A stretch of DNA of 23,889 nucleotides, from assembly GCA_035288045.1 (NCBI GenBank), contig DATEBA010000007.1, positions 1 through 23,889 on the forward strand, given 5' to 3'. This stretch comes from DATEBA01 sp035288045. GTDB taxonomy: Bacteria > Actinomycetota > UBA4738 > HRBIN12. Positions 8,242-15,082 of this stretch are shown piece by piece; the first letter of the stretch is position 1, and the number at the start of each line of letters is the position of its first letter. The notes under the pieces were generated by a model, which saw only the letters and a program-made list of their open reading frames with translations, searched no databases and had not been told where the DNA came from. The translations under genes were made by a program, and so were the position numbers.

Positions 8242-9171
8242 ATGAGCGACGACGTGACCCGCGACGTGATCATCCTCGGCTCCGGGCCGGCCGGGTTCAC
8301 AGCGGCCCTGTACGCGGCCCGAGCCGAGCTGAACCCCCTGGTCCTCAAGGGACTCGCCGCCGGCGGGCAGCTGATGCTGACCACCGAGGTCGAGAACTAC
8401 CCCGGTTTCCCCGACGGCATCCTCGGCCCGGAGCTGATGGAGGTCATGGAGAAGCAGGCCGCGCGCTTCGGGAGCGAGCTACTGGCGATCACGGCCACCC
8501 GCGTCGACCTCTCGGAGAGACCTTTCGGCGTGTGGGCCGGCGACCAGGAGTGGCGAGCAAAGACCCTGATCGTGGCGACCGGGGCTTCCGCGAGATGGCT
8601 CGGGGTGCCTGGAGAGGACAAGCTCCGCGGTCGCGGCGTCTCCGCGTGTGCCACCTGCGACGGGTTCTTCTTCCGCGACCGAGAACTGATAGTGATCGGC
8701 GGTGGCGACACGGCGATGGAGGAAGCGCTGTTCCTCACGAAGTTCGCTGCCAGGGTGACGATAGTGCACAGGCGCGGCGGGTTCCGGGCCTCGAAGATCA
8801 TGCAGGACCGCGCCCTCGAGAACCCGAAGATCGAGGTGATCTGGGACACGGTCGTCGAGGAGATCCTCGGTGACACCGCGGTGACCGGCGTACGGCTGAG
8901 GAGCGTGCCTACGGGCGAGGAAACCGAGTTCGCGACGGAAGGAGTCTTCGTCGCGATCGGCCACCAGCCGAACACCGAGCTTTTCGAGGGACAGCTCGAG
9001 CTACACGGCGGGTACGTTGAGGTGCGGGAGCCAACGACGACAACGAGCGTGCCGGGCATCTTCGCGGCCGGCGACGTGGTGGACTACGTGTACCGTCAGG
9101 CCGTGACGGCCGCCGGCATGGGCTGCAAGGCTGCCATCGACGCCGAGAAGTTCCTCGCGGAACACAGGTAG
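8242..9171 (+). CDS. trxB: Thioredoxin reductase
   Basis: FAD- and NADPH-dependent flavoenzyme that reduces thioredoxin in the cytoplasm. At 309 residues it is the normal low-molecular-weight form. Visible motifs in order: FAD-binding GSGPAG (13-18), the redox pair CATC (C136, C139) followed by DGFFF, the NADPH-binding GGGDTAMEEA, and the C-terminal FAD-contacting GIFAAGDVVD. The ATG at 8242 has no ribosome-binding site but lies just after a candidate ECF promoter. The downstream trxA gene begins 41 nt after the stop, so the reductase and its substrate are co-encoded, as in the mycobacterial trxB2-trxC pair. A GC-rich inverted repeat (GGGCC ... GGCCC, near 9181-9196) sits in the gap. Confidence 0.97.
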   Translation: MSDDVTRDVIILGSGPAGFTAALYAARAELNPLVLKGLAAGGQLMLTTEVENYPGFPDGILGPELMEVMEKQAARFGSELLAITATRVDLSERPFGVWAGDQEWRAKTLIVATGASARWLGVPGEDKLRGRGVSACATCDGFFFRDRELIVIGGGDTAMEEALFLTKFAARVTIVHRRGGFRASKIMQDRALENPKIEVIWDTVVEEILGDTAVTGVRLRSVPTGEETEFATEGVFVAIGHQPNTELFEGQLELHGGYVEVREPTTTTSVPGIFAAGDVVDYVYRQAVTAAGMGCKAAIDAEKFLAEHR

Positions 9172-9212
9172 GGACGACGCGGGCCGCCCGCGGCCCGAGG
9201 AGGACGGATCTG

Positions 9213-9536
9213 GTGGCGATACTGGGAGAGGTGAACGACCAGGACTTCGAGGCGAAGGTCCTGGGCTCGGGGACTCCGGTTCTCGTGGACTTCTGGGCCG
9301 AGTGGTGCGTGCCATGCCACATGGTCTCGCCCGTGGTCGAGGAGATCGGACGCGAGAAGGACGACCTGGCGGTCGCAAAGCTGAATATCGACGAGAACCC
9401 CGACGCTACCCGGCGCTACGGGGTGATGAGCATCCCGACGCTGATCCTGTTCAAGGACGGCGAGGAGCACGCCCGCGTAGTGGGCGCCCGCGGCAAGGAC
9501 GCGGTGCTCCGCGATATCGATCCCCACCTGTCCTGA
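9213..9536 (+). CDS. trxA: Thioredoxin
   Basis: Small cytoplasmic dithiol electron carrier of 107 residues that reduces protein disulfides and is itself recycled by TrxB. The thioredoxin fold is complete: LVDFWAEWC leads into the active-site CxxC and SIPT supplies the cis-proline loop. The active site reads WCVPC (C32, C35) instead of the usual WCGPC, so the first residue between the cysteines is Val rather than Gly, which could shift redox potential or partner choice. The start is GTG 9213, preceded 8 nt upstream by GAGGAGGA, a strong ribosome-binding site. It is the third redox-related step of the sigma / anti-sigma / trxB / trxA group. Confidence 0.96.
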   Translation: MAILGEVNDQDFEAKVLGSGTPVLVDFWAEWCVPCHMVSPVVEEIGREKDDLAVAKLNIDENPDATRRYGVMSIPTLILFKDGEEHARVVGARGKDAVLRDIDPHLS

Positions 9537-9583
9537 CTACGGCCGACTTGTCGGCCGTCGGCGACCGGCGGAGACTTCCCCTC

Positions 9584-10573
9584 GTGGAGGTGATCCGATC
9601 CGGCGGCAGCGGCGACGCGGTGCGCGACGTCCAGCTCCGCCTCCTCGGGCTCGGCGCGGAGATCGACACGGCGGAGCTCGAGACCCGGAGCTTCCGTGTA
9701 TCCACGGAGGAGGCCGTTCGATGGTTCCAGCGAACACGCGGACTGCCCGAGGACGGTCTCGTCGGCCCCGACACATGGGGACAGATCGTGGAGGCCGGTT
9801 ACGTCCTAGGCGACCGCACTCTCTACCTGCGCGTCCCAGCGTTCCGTGGCGACGACGTCCGAGCGCTGCAGCGCTCCCTCAACGCGCTCGGTTTCGACGC
9901 CGGCCGCGAGGACGGCATCCTAGGCGAGGCGACCGACCGTGCCGTCCGCGACTTCCAGAGGAACGTAGGGCGGCCGGTCGACGGCATCGTCGGGTCCGAA
10001 ACGCTCGCGGCCATCGAGCGGCTCCGCCCGCAACTCGAAGCGCCGAGCCGAGCCATCGTACGCGAGGAGGAGGCGGTGCGCGCGATGGTGTCCACGCTCG
10101 AGGGTTCCGTCGTCGCGATCGATCCTGGCACCCAGGACGACCTTGCGCTCGAGCTCGCGGCCGCACTCGCGAAAGCCCTCGAGCCGCGCGGCGCTCAACC
10201 CGTGCTCCTCGCCGCAGAGCCACTCGCCCCGAGCGATCGTGCACGGCGCGCGAACGCTGCCGCCGCCGCCGCGTGCATCTCCCTCAGATTCGATCCCGAC
10301 GCGGCCGGAGGATGCTTCTACTACGGGACCGAGCGGACCCACTCACCGGCCGGCAAGCGGCTCGCCGAGCTGATCAGCGACCAGCTCGAAAAGCTGTGGG
10401 GCGCAAGGGATGTACGGCGTCGGTCGGTGGCGATCCTACGGGAGACACGCATGCCAACGGTCCAGATCGAACCGCCGGCCAACCTCGACGGCACCGGCTG
10501 CTCCGCGCTTGCCGACGCGATCGCCGCCGGCGTCGAGCGCTTCCTCGGCGCCTCGGTACCGACCCGAGCCTAA
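9584..10573 (+). CDS. cwlM: CwlM-like protein: two peptidoglycan-binding domains and a degenerate amidase_3 domain
   Basis: Probable CwlM orthologue, 329 residues from GTG 9584 (GGAG about 10 nt upstream; TTG 9548 is a weaker alternative). Two PG_binding_1 repeats are visible (about 7-66 and 87-146; GLPEDGLVGPDTW and GREDGILGEATDRAVRDFQ). Then comes an N-acetylmuramoyl-L-alanine amidase (amidase_3) fold whose catalytic residues have decayed. The usual DPGHGG reads DPGTQD (His to Thr, about residue 183) and the usual ISxHxN reads ISLRFD (His to Arg, about 235), so two zinc-binding histidines are missing. A late Glu (TVQIE, about 296) remains. There is no signal peptide, so it should be cytoplasmic. 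In mycobacteria CwlM is a non-hydrolytic regulator acting on MurA; the loss of ligands here fits a regulatory, non-enzymatic role. It follows trxA as in Rv3914-Rv3915. Confidence 0.85.
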   Translation: MEVIRSGGSGDAVRDVQLRLLGLGAEIDTAELETRSFRVSTEEAVRWFQRTRGLPEDGLVGPDTWGQIVEAGYVLGDRTLYLRVPAFRGDDVRALQRSLNALGFDAGREDGILGEATDRAVRDFQRNVGRPVDGIVGSETLAAIERLRPQLEAPSRAIVREEEAVRAMVSTLEGSVVAIDPGTQDDLALELAAALAKALEPRGAQPVLLAAEPLAPSDRARRANAAAAAACISLRFDPDAAGGCFYYGTERTHSPAGKRLAELISDQLEKLWGARDVRRRSVAILRETRMPTVQIEPPANLDGTGCSALADAIAAGVERFLGASVPTRA

Positions 10574-10782
10574 CGGCGGGCCGCCGATCCGATCATCCAA
10601 ACCGTGACCGACCCTAGAGTCGAAACCCCGGCGATGACGAAGCGGATCACCAACGGGTTGGCGTCACACCCAGAGAAGCCGAGCCCGACGCAGAAGTCGA
10701 GCGCGCTCTCGGGAAGGAGCGAGGCTAACGCGAGACCGACGAGGAGCATCCCCGCCGCCACCCCGTGCAGCGCTTCTTTCAC
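10570..10782 (-). CDS. Small two-helix membrane protein, unknown function
   Basis: A 70-residue protein I do not recognise. It starts at GTG 10782 with an excellent ribosome-binding site (GGAGGG, 4 nt away), which is the main reason to believe it is real. It has two hydrophobic segments (about residues 6-24 and 45-66), a short loop with two cysteines (C31, C39 or close) and a basic C-terminus, so it is probably a membrane hairpin. It is convergent with cwlM and the two genes overlap by 4 bp at their stops. A 6-bp hairpin lies in its leader. It may share a transcript with the 35-residue gene 86 nt upstream. Confidence 0.55.
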   Translation of the reverse strand: MKEALHGVAAGMLLVGLALASLLPESALDFCVGLGFSGCDANPLVIRFVIAGVSTLGSVTVWMIGSAARR

Positions 10783-10795
10783 GCTACCCTCCTTC

Positions 10796-10815
10796 GGCTC
10801 TTCGGGGAGAGAGCC
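10796..10815 (-). repeat. Small hairpin in the leader of the 70-residue gene
   Basis: On the minus strand GGCTCT and AGAGCC form a perfect 6-bp stem with an 8-nt loop (CTCCCCGA). It lies a few nucleotides upstream of the GGAGGG ribosome-binding site of the 10570-10782 gene. It could modulate ribosome access or mark a transcript end, but no T-run follows, so its role is open. Confidence 0.35.
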
Positions 10816-10867
10816 TCTAACCCCAAGCGTACACCCGGGCGCCTGATGCGAGAAGAGTGGAAAAGAG

Positions 10868-10975
10868 CTAGCCCTCGGCTCGAGGACACCGGCTGAAGGT
10901 CGTCAGGAAGATCCCGAGCAGGATCCCCAAGCCGACCGCCCTTAGCACCCGCAGCACTTCGTCCCGCTCGCTCAC
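10868..10975 (-). CDS. Very small single-helix membrane protein
   Basis: A 35-residue reading frame from GTG 10975 that would encode a charged start (SERDEVLRVLR), one hydrophobic helix (AVGLGILLGIFLTTF) and a short basic/acidic tail containing one cysteine. A TACAAT hexamer sits 6 nt before the GTG, so the message would be leaderless. The same frame is open further upstream, but that part overlaps the LLM gene start on the other strand and looks non-coding. I do not recognise the family. Evidence is the promoter spacing plus a clean membrane helix, so confidence is modest. Confidence 0.4.
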   Translation of the reverse strand: MSERDEVLRVLRAVGLGILLGIFLTTFSRCPRAEG

Positions 10976-10981
10976 GCATCG

Positions 10982-10991
10982 ATTGTATGCT
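10982..10991. promoter_or_regulatory. Overlapping divergent -10 boxes
   Basis: Minus strand TACAAT (10982-10987) is placed for a leaderless start at GTG 10975. Plus strand TATGCT (10986-10991) would start transcription about 3 nt before the LLM gene ATG at 11001. The two boxes overlap by 2 bp, so only one polymerase could occupy the site at a time. No convincing -35 element was found for either, so this is a candidate only. Confidence 0.35.
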
Positions 10992-11000
10992 CGCGCCGTC

Positions 11001-11966
11001 ATGCGCTTCGCGCTAATGATCGAAGGGCAGGAGGGCGCGACGTGGGACGAGCGCCTCGCCCTCGCCCGCACCGCCGAACGCCTTGGATTCGAGTCGTTCG
11101 TCACCTCCGACCACTACCTGTCACCCGGCGGGACACCCGAGAGGGGCTCCTTCGATGCGTGGACCGGCGTCGCGGCGCTCGCCGCGGCGACGCAGCGCAT
11201 CCGCCTAGGCACTATGGTGTCGCCGGTTACCTTTCGCCATCCCACGGTGCTCGCGAAAACCGTCACGACCGTGGACGTCGTATCGGGCGGTCGTGCGGAG
11301 CTAGGCATGGGCGCCGGATGGTGGGCCGCGGAACACACGACGCACGGCATCCCCTTCCCGCCCACACCCGACCGCTTCGAGATGCTCGAGGAGCAGGTCG
11401 AGATCGTCCACGGGCTGTTCACACACGAGGTCTTCTCCTTCGAGGGAAGGTTCTACGCCGTCGACGAGTGCCGCTTCGTTCCAAAGCCGTTGCAGCGACC
11501 GCATCCGCCTATCGTCCTCGGCGGGCGCGTCGCGGGGCCACGGATGTCGCGACTCGTCGCACGGTTCGCCGACGAGTTCAACACCCTCGGGGGAACCCCG
11601 GCCGAGGTCCGCGACCGCCTCGGCCGCATCCGCAACGCCGTCGACGCCGCCGGTCGCGACCAATCGAGGGTCACCACGTCCATGATGACCTGGTACTACG
11701 TCGGCGACGACCAGGCTTCATGGAGGGCGCGGGTCGAGCGGGCACGGGAGCGTGACCCCGACGCCGGACCGCGCGACGCGTACCTGGCCCACCTCGAGCG
11801 CACCTGCATCGTCGGCACCGCCGACCGCGCCATCGAGCGACTCAACGAGTACGCCGAGGCTGGAGTCCAGCGGATAGTCCTCAACCACGAGTTCGCCGAC
11901 GACCTCGAGATGCTCGAGGTTGTCGGCGAACGGGTCCTCCCTGAGCTCCAAGGAGCCACCAACTAG
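11001..11966 (+). CDS. LLM-class flavin/F420-dependent oxidoreductase
   Basis: Luciferase-like monooxygenase superfamily protein (TIM-barrel, flavin or coenzyme F420 cofactor), 321 residues. Family landmarks: N-terminal MRFALMIEGQEG, the AERLGFESFVTSDHY segment, the RIRLGTMVSPVTFRHP strand, DVVSGGRAELGMGAGWW, and PPIVLGG in the barrel's second half. ATG 11001 was chosen because it begins exactly at the conserved first strand; an in-frame TTG at 10983 would add only six unconserved residues. F420 use is common for such enzymes in actinobacteria, but the substrate cannot be read from sequence. It is 49 nt upstream of the aminotransferase gene. It has no counterpart in the mycobacterial cwlM-parB interval. 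Confidence 0.9.
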   Translation: MRFALMIEGQEGATWDERLALARTAERLGFESFVTSDHYLSPGGTPERGSFDAWTGVAALAAATQRIRLGTMVSPVTFRHPTVLAKTVTTVDVVSGGRAELGMGAGWWAAEHTTHGIPFPPTPDRFEMLEEQVEIVHGLFTHEVFSFEGRFYAVDECRFVPKPLQRPHPPIVLGGRVAGPRMSRLVARFADEFNTLGGTPAEVRDRLGRIRNAVDAAGRDQSRVTTSMMTWYYVGDDQASWRARVERARERDPDAGPRDAYLAHLERTCIVGTADRAIERLNEYAEAGVQRIVLNHEFADDLEMLEVVGERVLPELQGATN

Positions 11967-12015
11967 CACGACGCCCTCGCTCACGAGCGGCGCCGTTGCT
12001 ACCATCGACGAACCC

Positions 12016-13242
12016 ATGGCAGAGTTCTCCGTCGACCCCTACGCGGATCTGTACGCACGGCGAACCTCCGGGATGTCGGCGTCGGAGGTGCGCGCCCTCT
12101 TCGCGGTGGCCTCAAGGCCCGAGGTGGTCTCGCTCGCAGGTGGCATGCCCTTCGTCCAGGCCCTGCCACGTGAGGACGTCCTCGAGGTCGTGCGACAGGT
12201 CGTAGTCGAGCTCGGAGACGTCGCCCTCCAGTACGGCGGCGGCATCGGCCATCTCGCCCTCCGCGAGAGGCTATCGGAGCTGATGGCCGAGGAGGGGGCG
12301 CAGGCCGATCCCGAGGCGATCGTCGTCACCGCGGGCGCCCAGCAGGCGCTCGACCTGATCGGCAAAGTATTCATCGACCCCGGGGACGAGATCGTCGTCG
12401 AGGGACCCTCCTACGTCGGCGCCTTGTCGGCGTTCGGCGCGTACGAGCCACGCTACGTCCCGGTCGAGCTGGACGACGACGGCATGATCGTCGAGCAGCT
12501 CGAGGAATCCCTACTGAAAGGAGCCCGGCCGAAGTTCGTCTACACGGTTCCGACGTTCCACAACCCGGCTGGTGTCACGATGACGACGGCGCGCCGCGAG
12601 CGGCTCGTCGCGCTCTGTCGCGAGGCCGCTGTCCCGATCATCGAGGACAACCCCTACGGCATGCTTCGCTTCGAGGGCACACGGCCGCCGACGCTCAAGT
12701 CCCTCGATCCGCACAACGTGATCTACCTCGGCACGGCGTCGAAAGTCTTCGCGCCCGGCGTCCGTTTGGGTTGGGCCGCAGCGGAATTGGGGGTTATCCA
12801 ACGCATGGTGCTCGCGAAGGAGGCCGCCGACCTGTGTGGCTCGAACCTGACGCAACTGATCGGCGAACGGTACCTGTCGGGCGACCGGTGGCGTGGCAAC
12901 CTCCGGACACTCGTCGACACTTACCGGAGCCGTCGCGACGCGATGCTCACGTCCCTCAACGAGCACTTCCCCGAGGCCGCGACCTGGACTCACCCCTCCG
13001 GCGGCTTCTACGTGTGGGTTACGGTCCCGGATTACTTCGACACGTCGGCGCTGCTGGCGGCCGCGGTGGAGCGGCGCGTAGCCTACGTGCCGGGAACCGC
13101 CTTCTACCCTGACGGGCGCGGCCGGAACCGCATGCGGCTCTCCTTCTCGTTCCCGCCCGAAGAGGCGATCCGCGAGGGGGTGGCGCGGCTCGGGAACCTC
13201 CTCGCGGACGAAGAGGAGCTGTACCGGTCGCTGCGGCGATGA
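12016..13242 (+). CDS. PLP-dependent class I/II aminotransferase (LysN / 2-aminoadipate type)
   Basis: Fold-type I aminotransferase of 408 residues, related to 2-aminoadipate/aromatic aminotransferases and to the catalytic half of MocR regulators, but with no helix-turn-helix domain. Visible motifs: VSLAGGMPF near the N-terminus, LQYGGGIGHLALRERL, the PTFHNPAGVTM loop, the cofactor-binding Asp in IIEDNPYG, the Schiff-base lysine in YLGTASKVFAPGVRLGW, and a C-terminal RLSFSF with the carboxylate-binding Arg. ATG 12016 was chosen where the family similarity begins; the longer frame upstream overlaps the LLM gene. TACCAT about 12 nt upstream could be a -10 box. The gene overlaps ddl by 4 bp (ATGA), so the two are translationally coupled. 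The amino-acid specificity is unknown. Confidence 0.92.
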   Translation: MAEFSVDPYADLYARRTSGMSASEVRALFAVASRPEVVSLAGGMPFVQALPREDVLEVVRQVVVELGDVALQYGGGIGHLALRERLSELMAEEGAQADPEAIVVTAGAQQALDLIGKVFIDPGDEIVVEGPSYVGALSAFGAYEPRYVPVELDDDGMIVEQLEESLLKGARPKFVYTVPTFHNPAGVTMTTARRERLVALCREAAVPIIEDNPYGMLRFEGTRPPTLKSLDPHNVIYLGTASKVFAPGVRLGWAAAELGVIQRMVLAKEAADLCGSNLTQLIGERYLSGDRWRGNLRTLVDTYRSRRDAMLTSLNEHFPEAATWTHPSGGFYVWVTVPDYFDTSALLAAAVERRVAYVPGTAFYPDGRGRNRMRLSFSFPPEEAIREGVARLGNLLADEEELYRSLRR

Positions 13243-14177
13243 CCCGGGTCGCGGTGCTCGCCGGCGGTCGCTCTCCAGAGCGCGAGGTTTCGATCCGCTC
13301 GGGCCACCGGGTTCACCAGGCTCTCGCCGGGCGTGGGCACGAGGCTTTCCTGCTCGACCCTTCCGACGCCCCGCTGGTCGAGGGGCTCGCCTCCGGCCGC
13401 GCCGACGTCTGCTACCTGGCGCTTCACGGCCGCGACGGCGAGGATGGCACGATCCAGCGCCTCCTCGAGCTCATCCGCCTCCCGTACACGGGAACGGCCC
13501 CCTTCGAGTGCCAGCTTGCGTTCGACAAGGTCCTCGCCAAGGAGGCGCTCCGGGCCGCCGGGGTTCCTACCCCCGAGTGGGCCACGATACAGGCGGCTGC
13601 GCTGAAGGATCTCTCCGCGGGCCGAATCCTCGACGTCGCGGCCGAGCGGGTCGGATTCCCCGCGGTCGTGAAACCTGCGCGCTCGGGATCCGCGATGGGC
13701 GTGCGATTCGTCGACCGAGAGGCCGAGCTTCCGGCTGCGGTGATGAGCGCCCTCTCCTTCTCGGACGCCGCGATCATCGAGCGCAAGATCGAGGGCACCG
13801 AGGTCGCGGCCGGCCTGGTCGGCAACCCCGCCGAGGCGCTCCCCCTCGTCGAGATCGTCCCGAAGTCTGGCGTCTACGACTACGCTTCCCGTTACACCGC
13901 AGGCGCAACCGAGTACTTCGCGCCCGCACGACTGGAGGCCGAGATAGGTGCGGCGTGCGCGCGCGAGGCCGCGCGATCCTTCCGAGCACTAGGGCTGCGG
14001 GACGTGACGCGCGTCGACCTCATGGTCGACCGCCAAGGCCGGCCCTGGGTCCTCGAGGTGAACGTCTCCCCCGGGATGACCGAAACGAGCCTGCTACCGA
14101 TGGCCGCTGAGGCAGCCGGGATCCCACTCGAGACGCTGTGCGAGAGGATCCTCGAAGCCGCTCTCGCCCGCAACTAG
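13239..14177 (+). CDS. ddl: D-alanine--D-alanine ligase
   Basis: ATP-grasp ligase that joins two D-alanines for the peptidoglycan stem peptide, in the cytoplasm. At 312 residues it is of ordinary length. Motifs: N-terminal VAVLAGGRSPEREVSIRSG, the ALHGRDGEDGTIQRLLE block, PYTGTAPFECQLAFDK, the ATP-binding VVKPARSGSAMGV, and the C-terminal EVNVSPGMTETSLLP metal- and substrate-binding loop. It overlaps the aminotransferase stop by 4 bp. The stop codon TAG (14175-14177) lies inside the left arm of a 14-bp hairpin that separates it from convergent parB. Location next to the ParAB/origin cluster is unusual; ddl is more often found elsewhere in actinobacterial genomes. Confidence 0.96.
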   Translation: MTRVAVLAGGRSPEREVSIRSGHRVHQALAGRGHEAFLLDPSDAPLVEGLASGRADVCYLALHGRDGEDGTIQRLLELIRLPYTGTAPFECQLAFDKVLAKEALRAAGVPTPEWATIQAAALKDLSAGRILDVAAERVGFPAVVKPARSGSAMGVRFVDREAELPAAVMSALSFSDAAIIERKIEGTEVAAGLVGNPAEALPLVEIVPKSGVYDYASRYTAGATEYFAPARLEAEIGAACAREAARSFRALGLRDVTRVDLMVDRQGRPWVLEVNVSPGMTETSLLPMAAEAAGIPLETLCERILEAALARN

Positions 14178-14198
14178 TCTGAGACAGACTAGTTGCGG
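14168..14198. terminator. Perfect 14-bp hairpin, bidirectional terminator between ddl and parB
   Basis: Arms at 14168-14181 and 14185-14198 are exact reverse complements with a 3-nt loop (AGA). The core is CAACTAGTCTG / CAGACTAGTTG, extended by three G-C pairs. The ddl stop codon lies in the left arm, and the structure begins 5 nt past the parB stop on the other strand, so it serves both convergent genes. Neither side has a T-run, which is common for actinobacterial stem-only terminators. No sequence similarity to parS. Confidence 0.75.
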
Positions 14199-14203
14199 AC
14201 CAC

Positions 14204-15082
14204 TCAGTCCGGCGCCAGCCCGGGGCCCGACCCGATGATCTCGGAGACGATCCGCTCGAGGTCGTCGGGAGAGCCAAATTCGACGACGATCCGTCCTCGT
14301 TTCCTGCCCATCTGGATCGTCACGCGGGTCGCGAGCTGCTCGGAGAGCAGCTCCTCGACCTCCGCGAGATCCCCCGGCACGCGGGCAGATGACTGCCCGG
14401 TCTTCGCGAGCGCGACCGGCGCCGGACGGTCCGAGTAGGCACGGACGAGCTCCTCGACCTCGCGGACCGACAGGTCCTCCGCCGCGGTCCGCAGACCGAG
14501 CGACACCTGGGCCTCTGCCTCGCCGAGCGAGAGGAGCGCCCTGCCGTGCCCCGCCTGGAGCTTTCCCTCGTTGAGCAGCTGCTGGACCTCCGAGGGGAGC
14601 TGCAGGAGCCTTATCGTGTTCGCGATGTGCGAACGCGACACGCCAAGCCGCTCCGCCAGCGTCTCCTGCTTGACACCCAACTCGACCAGTAGCTCGCGGA
14701 AGGCCTCGGCGAGATCGATCGGCCCAAGATCCTCCCGGTGGATGTTCTCGATCAGCGCCTCTCGGAGGCTCTCGGCGTCGTCGCTCTCCCGCACTATCAC
14801 CGGTATGGTCGCCAGCCCCGCCCGTTTGGCGGCTCGGAGCCGGCGCTCTCCGGCGATCACCTCGTAGCCCTCGGCGATTCTGCGCACGACTATTGGCTGG
14901 AGCACCCCGACCTCGCGGATCGAGACTGCCAGGGCCTCGAGCGTCTCGTCCTCGAACACCGTCCTCGGCTGCTTGGGATTCGGAGCGACCGCGCCGACCG
15001 GCACCTCGAGAAGGCCGGCCCCCTCCTCCACCGCACCGGGTATCAGCGCCGAAAGCCCACGCCCGAGTCCCCCACGCTTCAT
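14204..15082 (-). CDS. parB: Chromosome partitioning protein ParB (Spo0J)
   Basis: CTP-dependent DNA-sliding clamp that loads at parS and organises the replication origin for segregation. The 292 residues show the expected order: a short N-terminal ParA-stimulating motif (GGLGRGLSALIP), the ParB/Srx CTP-binding domain with GERRLRAA (78-85) and LIENIHREDLGPIDLAEAF, the helix-turn-helix (TLAERLGVSRSHIANTIRL), and a C-terminal dimerisation segment. ATG 15082 overlaps the parA stop by 4 nt. A strong GGGAGGGG ribosome-binding site is embedded in the last codons of parA. A perfect parS lies about 2 kb upstream inside rsmG. Confidence 0.97.
   Translation of the reverse strand: MKRGGLGRGLSALIPGAVEEGAGLLEVPVGAVAPNPKQPRTVFEDETLEALAVSIREVGVLQPIVVRRIAEGYEVIAGERRLRAAKRAGLATIPVIVRESDDAESLREALIENIHREDLGPIDLAEAFRELLVELGVKQETLAERLGVSRSHIANTIRLLQLPSEVQQLLNEGKLQAGHGRALLSLGEAEAQVSLGLRTAAEDLSVREVEELVRAYSDRPAPVALAKTGQSSARVPGDLAEVEELLSEQLATRVTIQMGRKRGRIVVEFGSPDDLERIVSEIIGSGPGLAPD

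Noticed and set aside
9180..9197. GC inverted repeat between trxB and trxA as a terminator
   Set aside because: No T-run, and trxA with a strong ribosome-binding site follows immediately; noted only in the trxB entry.
9302..9583. N-terminal extension of the CwlM frame into trxA
   Set aside because: Reads trxA in the wrong phase; similarity to the peptidoglycan-binding domain begins after GTG 9584.
13670..13690. Half-match to parS (GTGAAAC) in ddl
   Set aside because: Only one arm is present; no palindrome.
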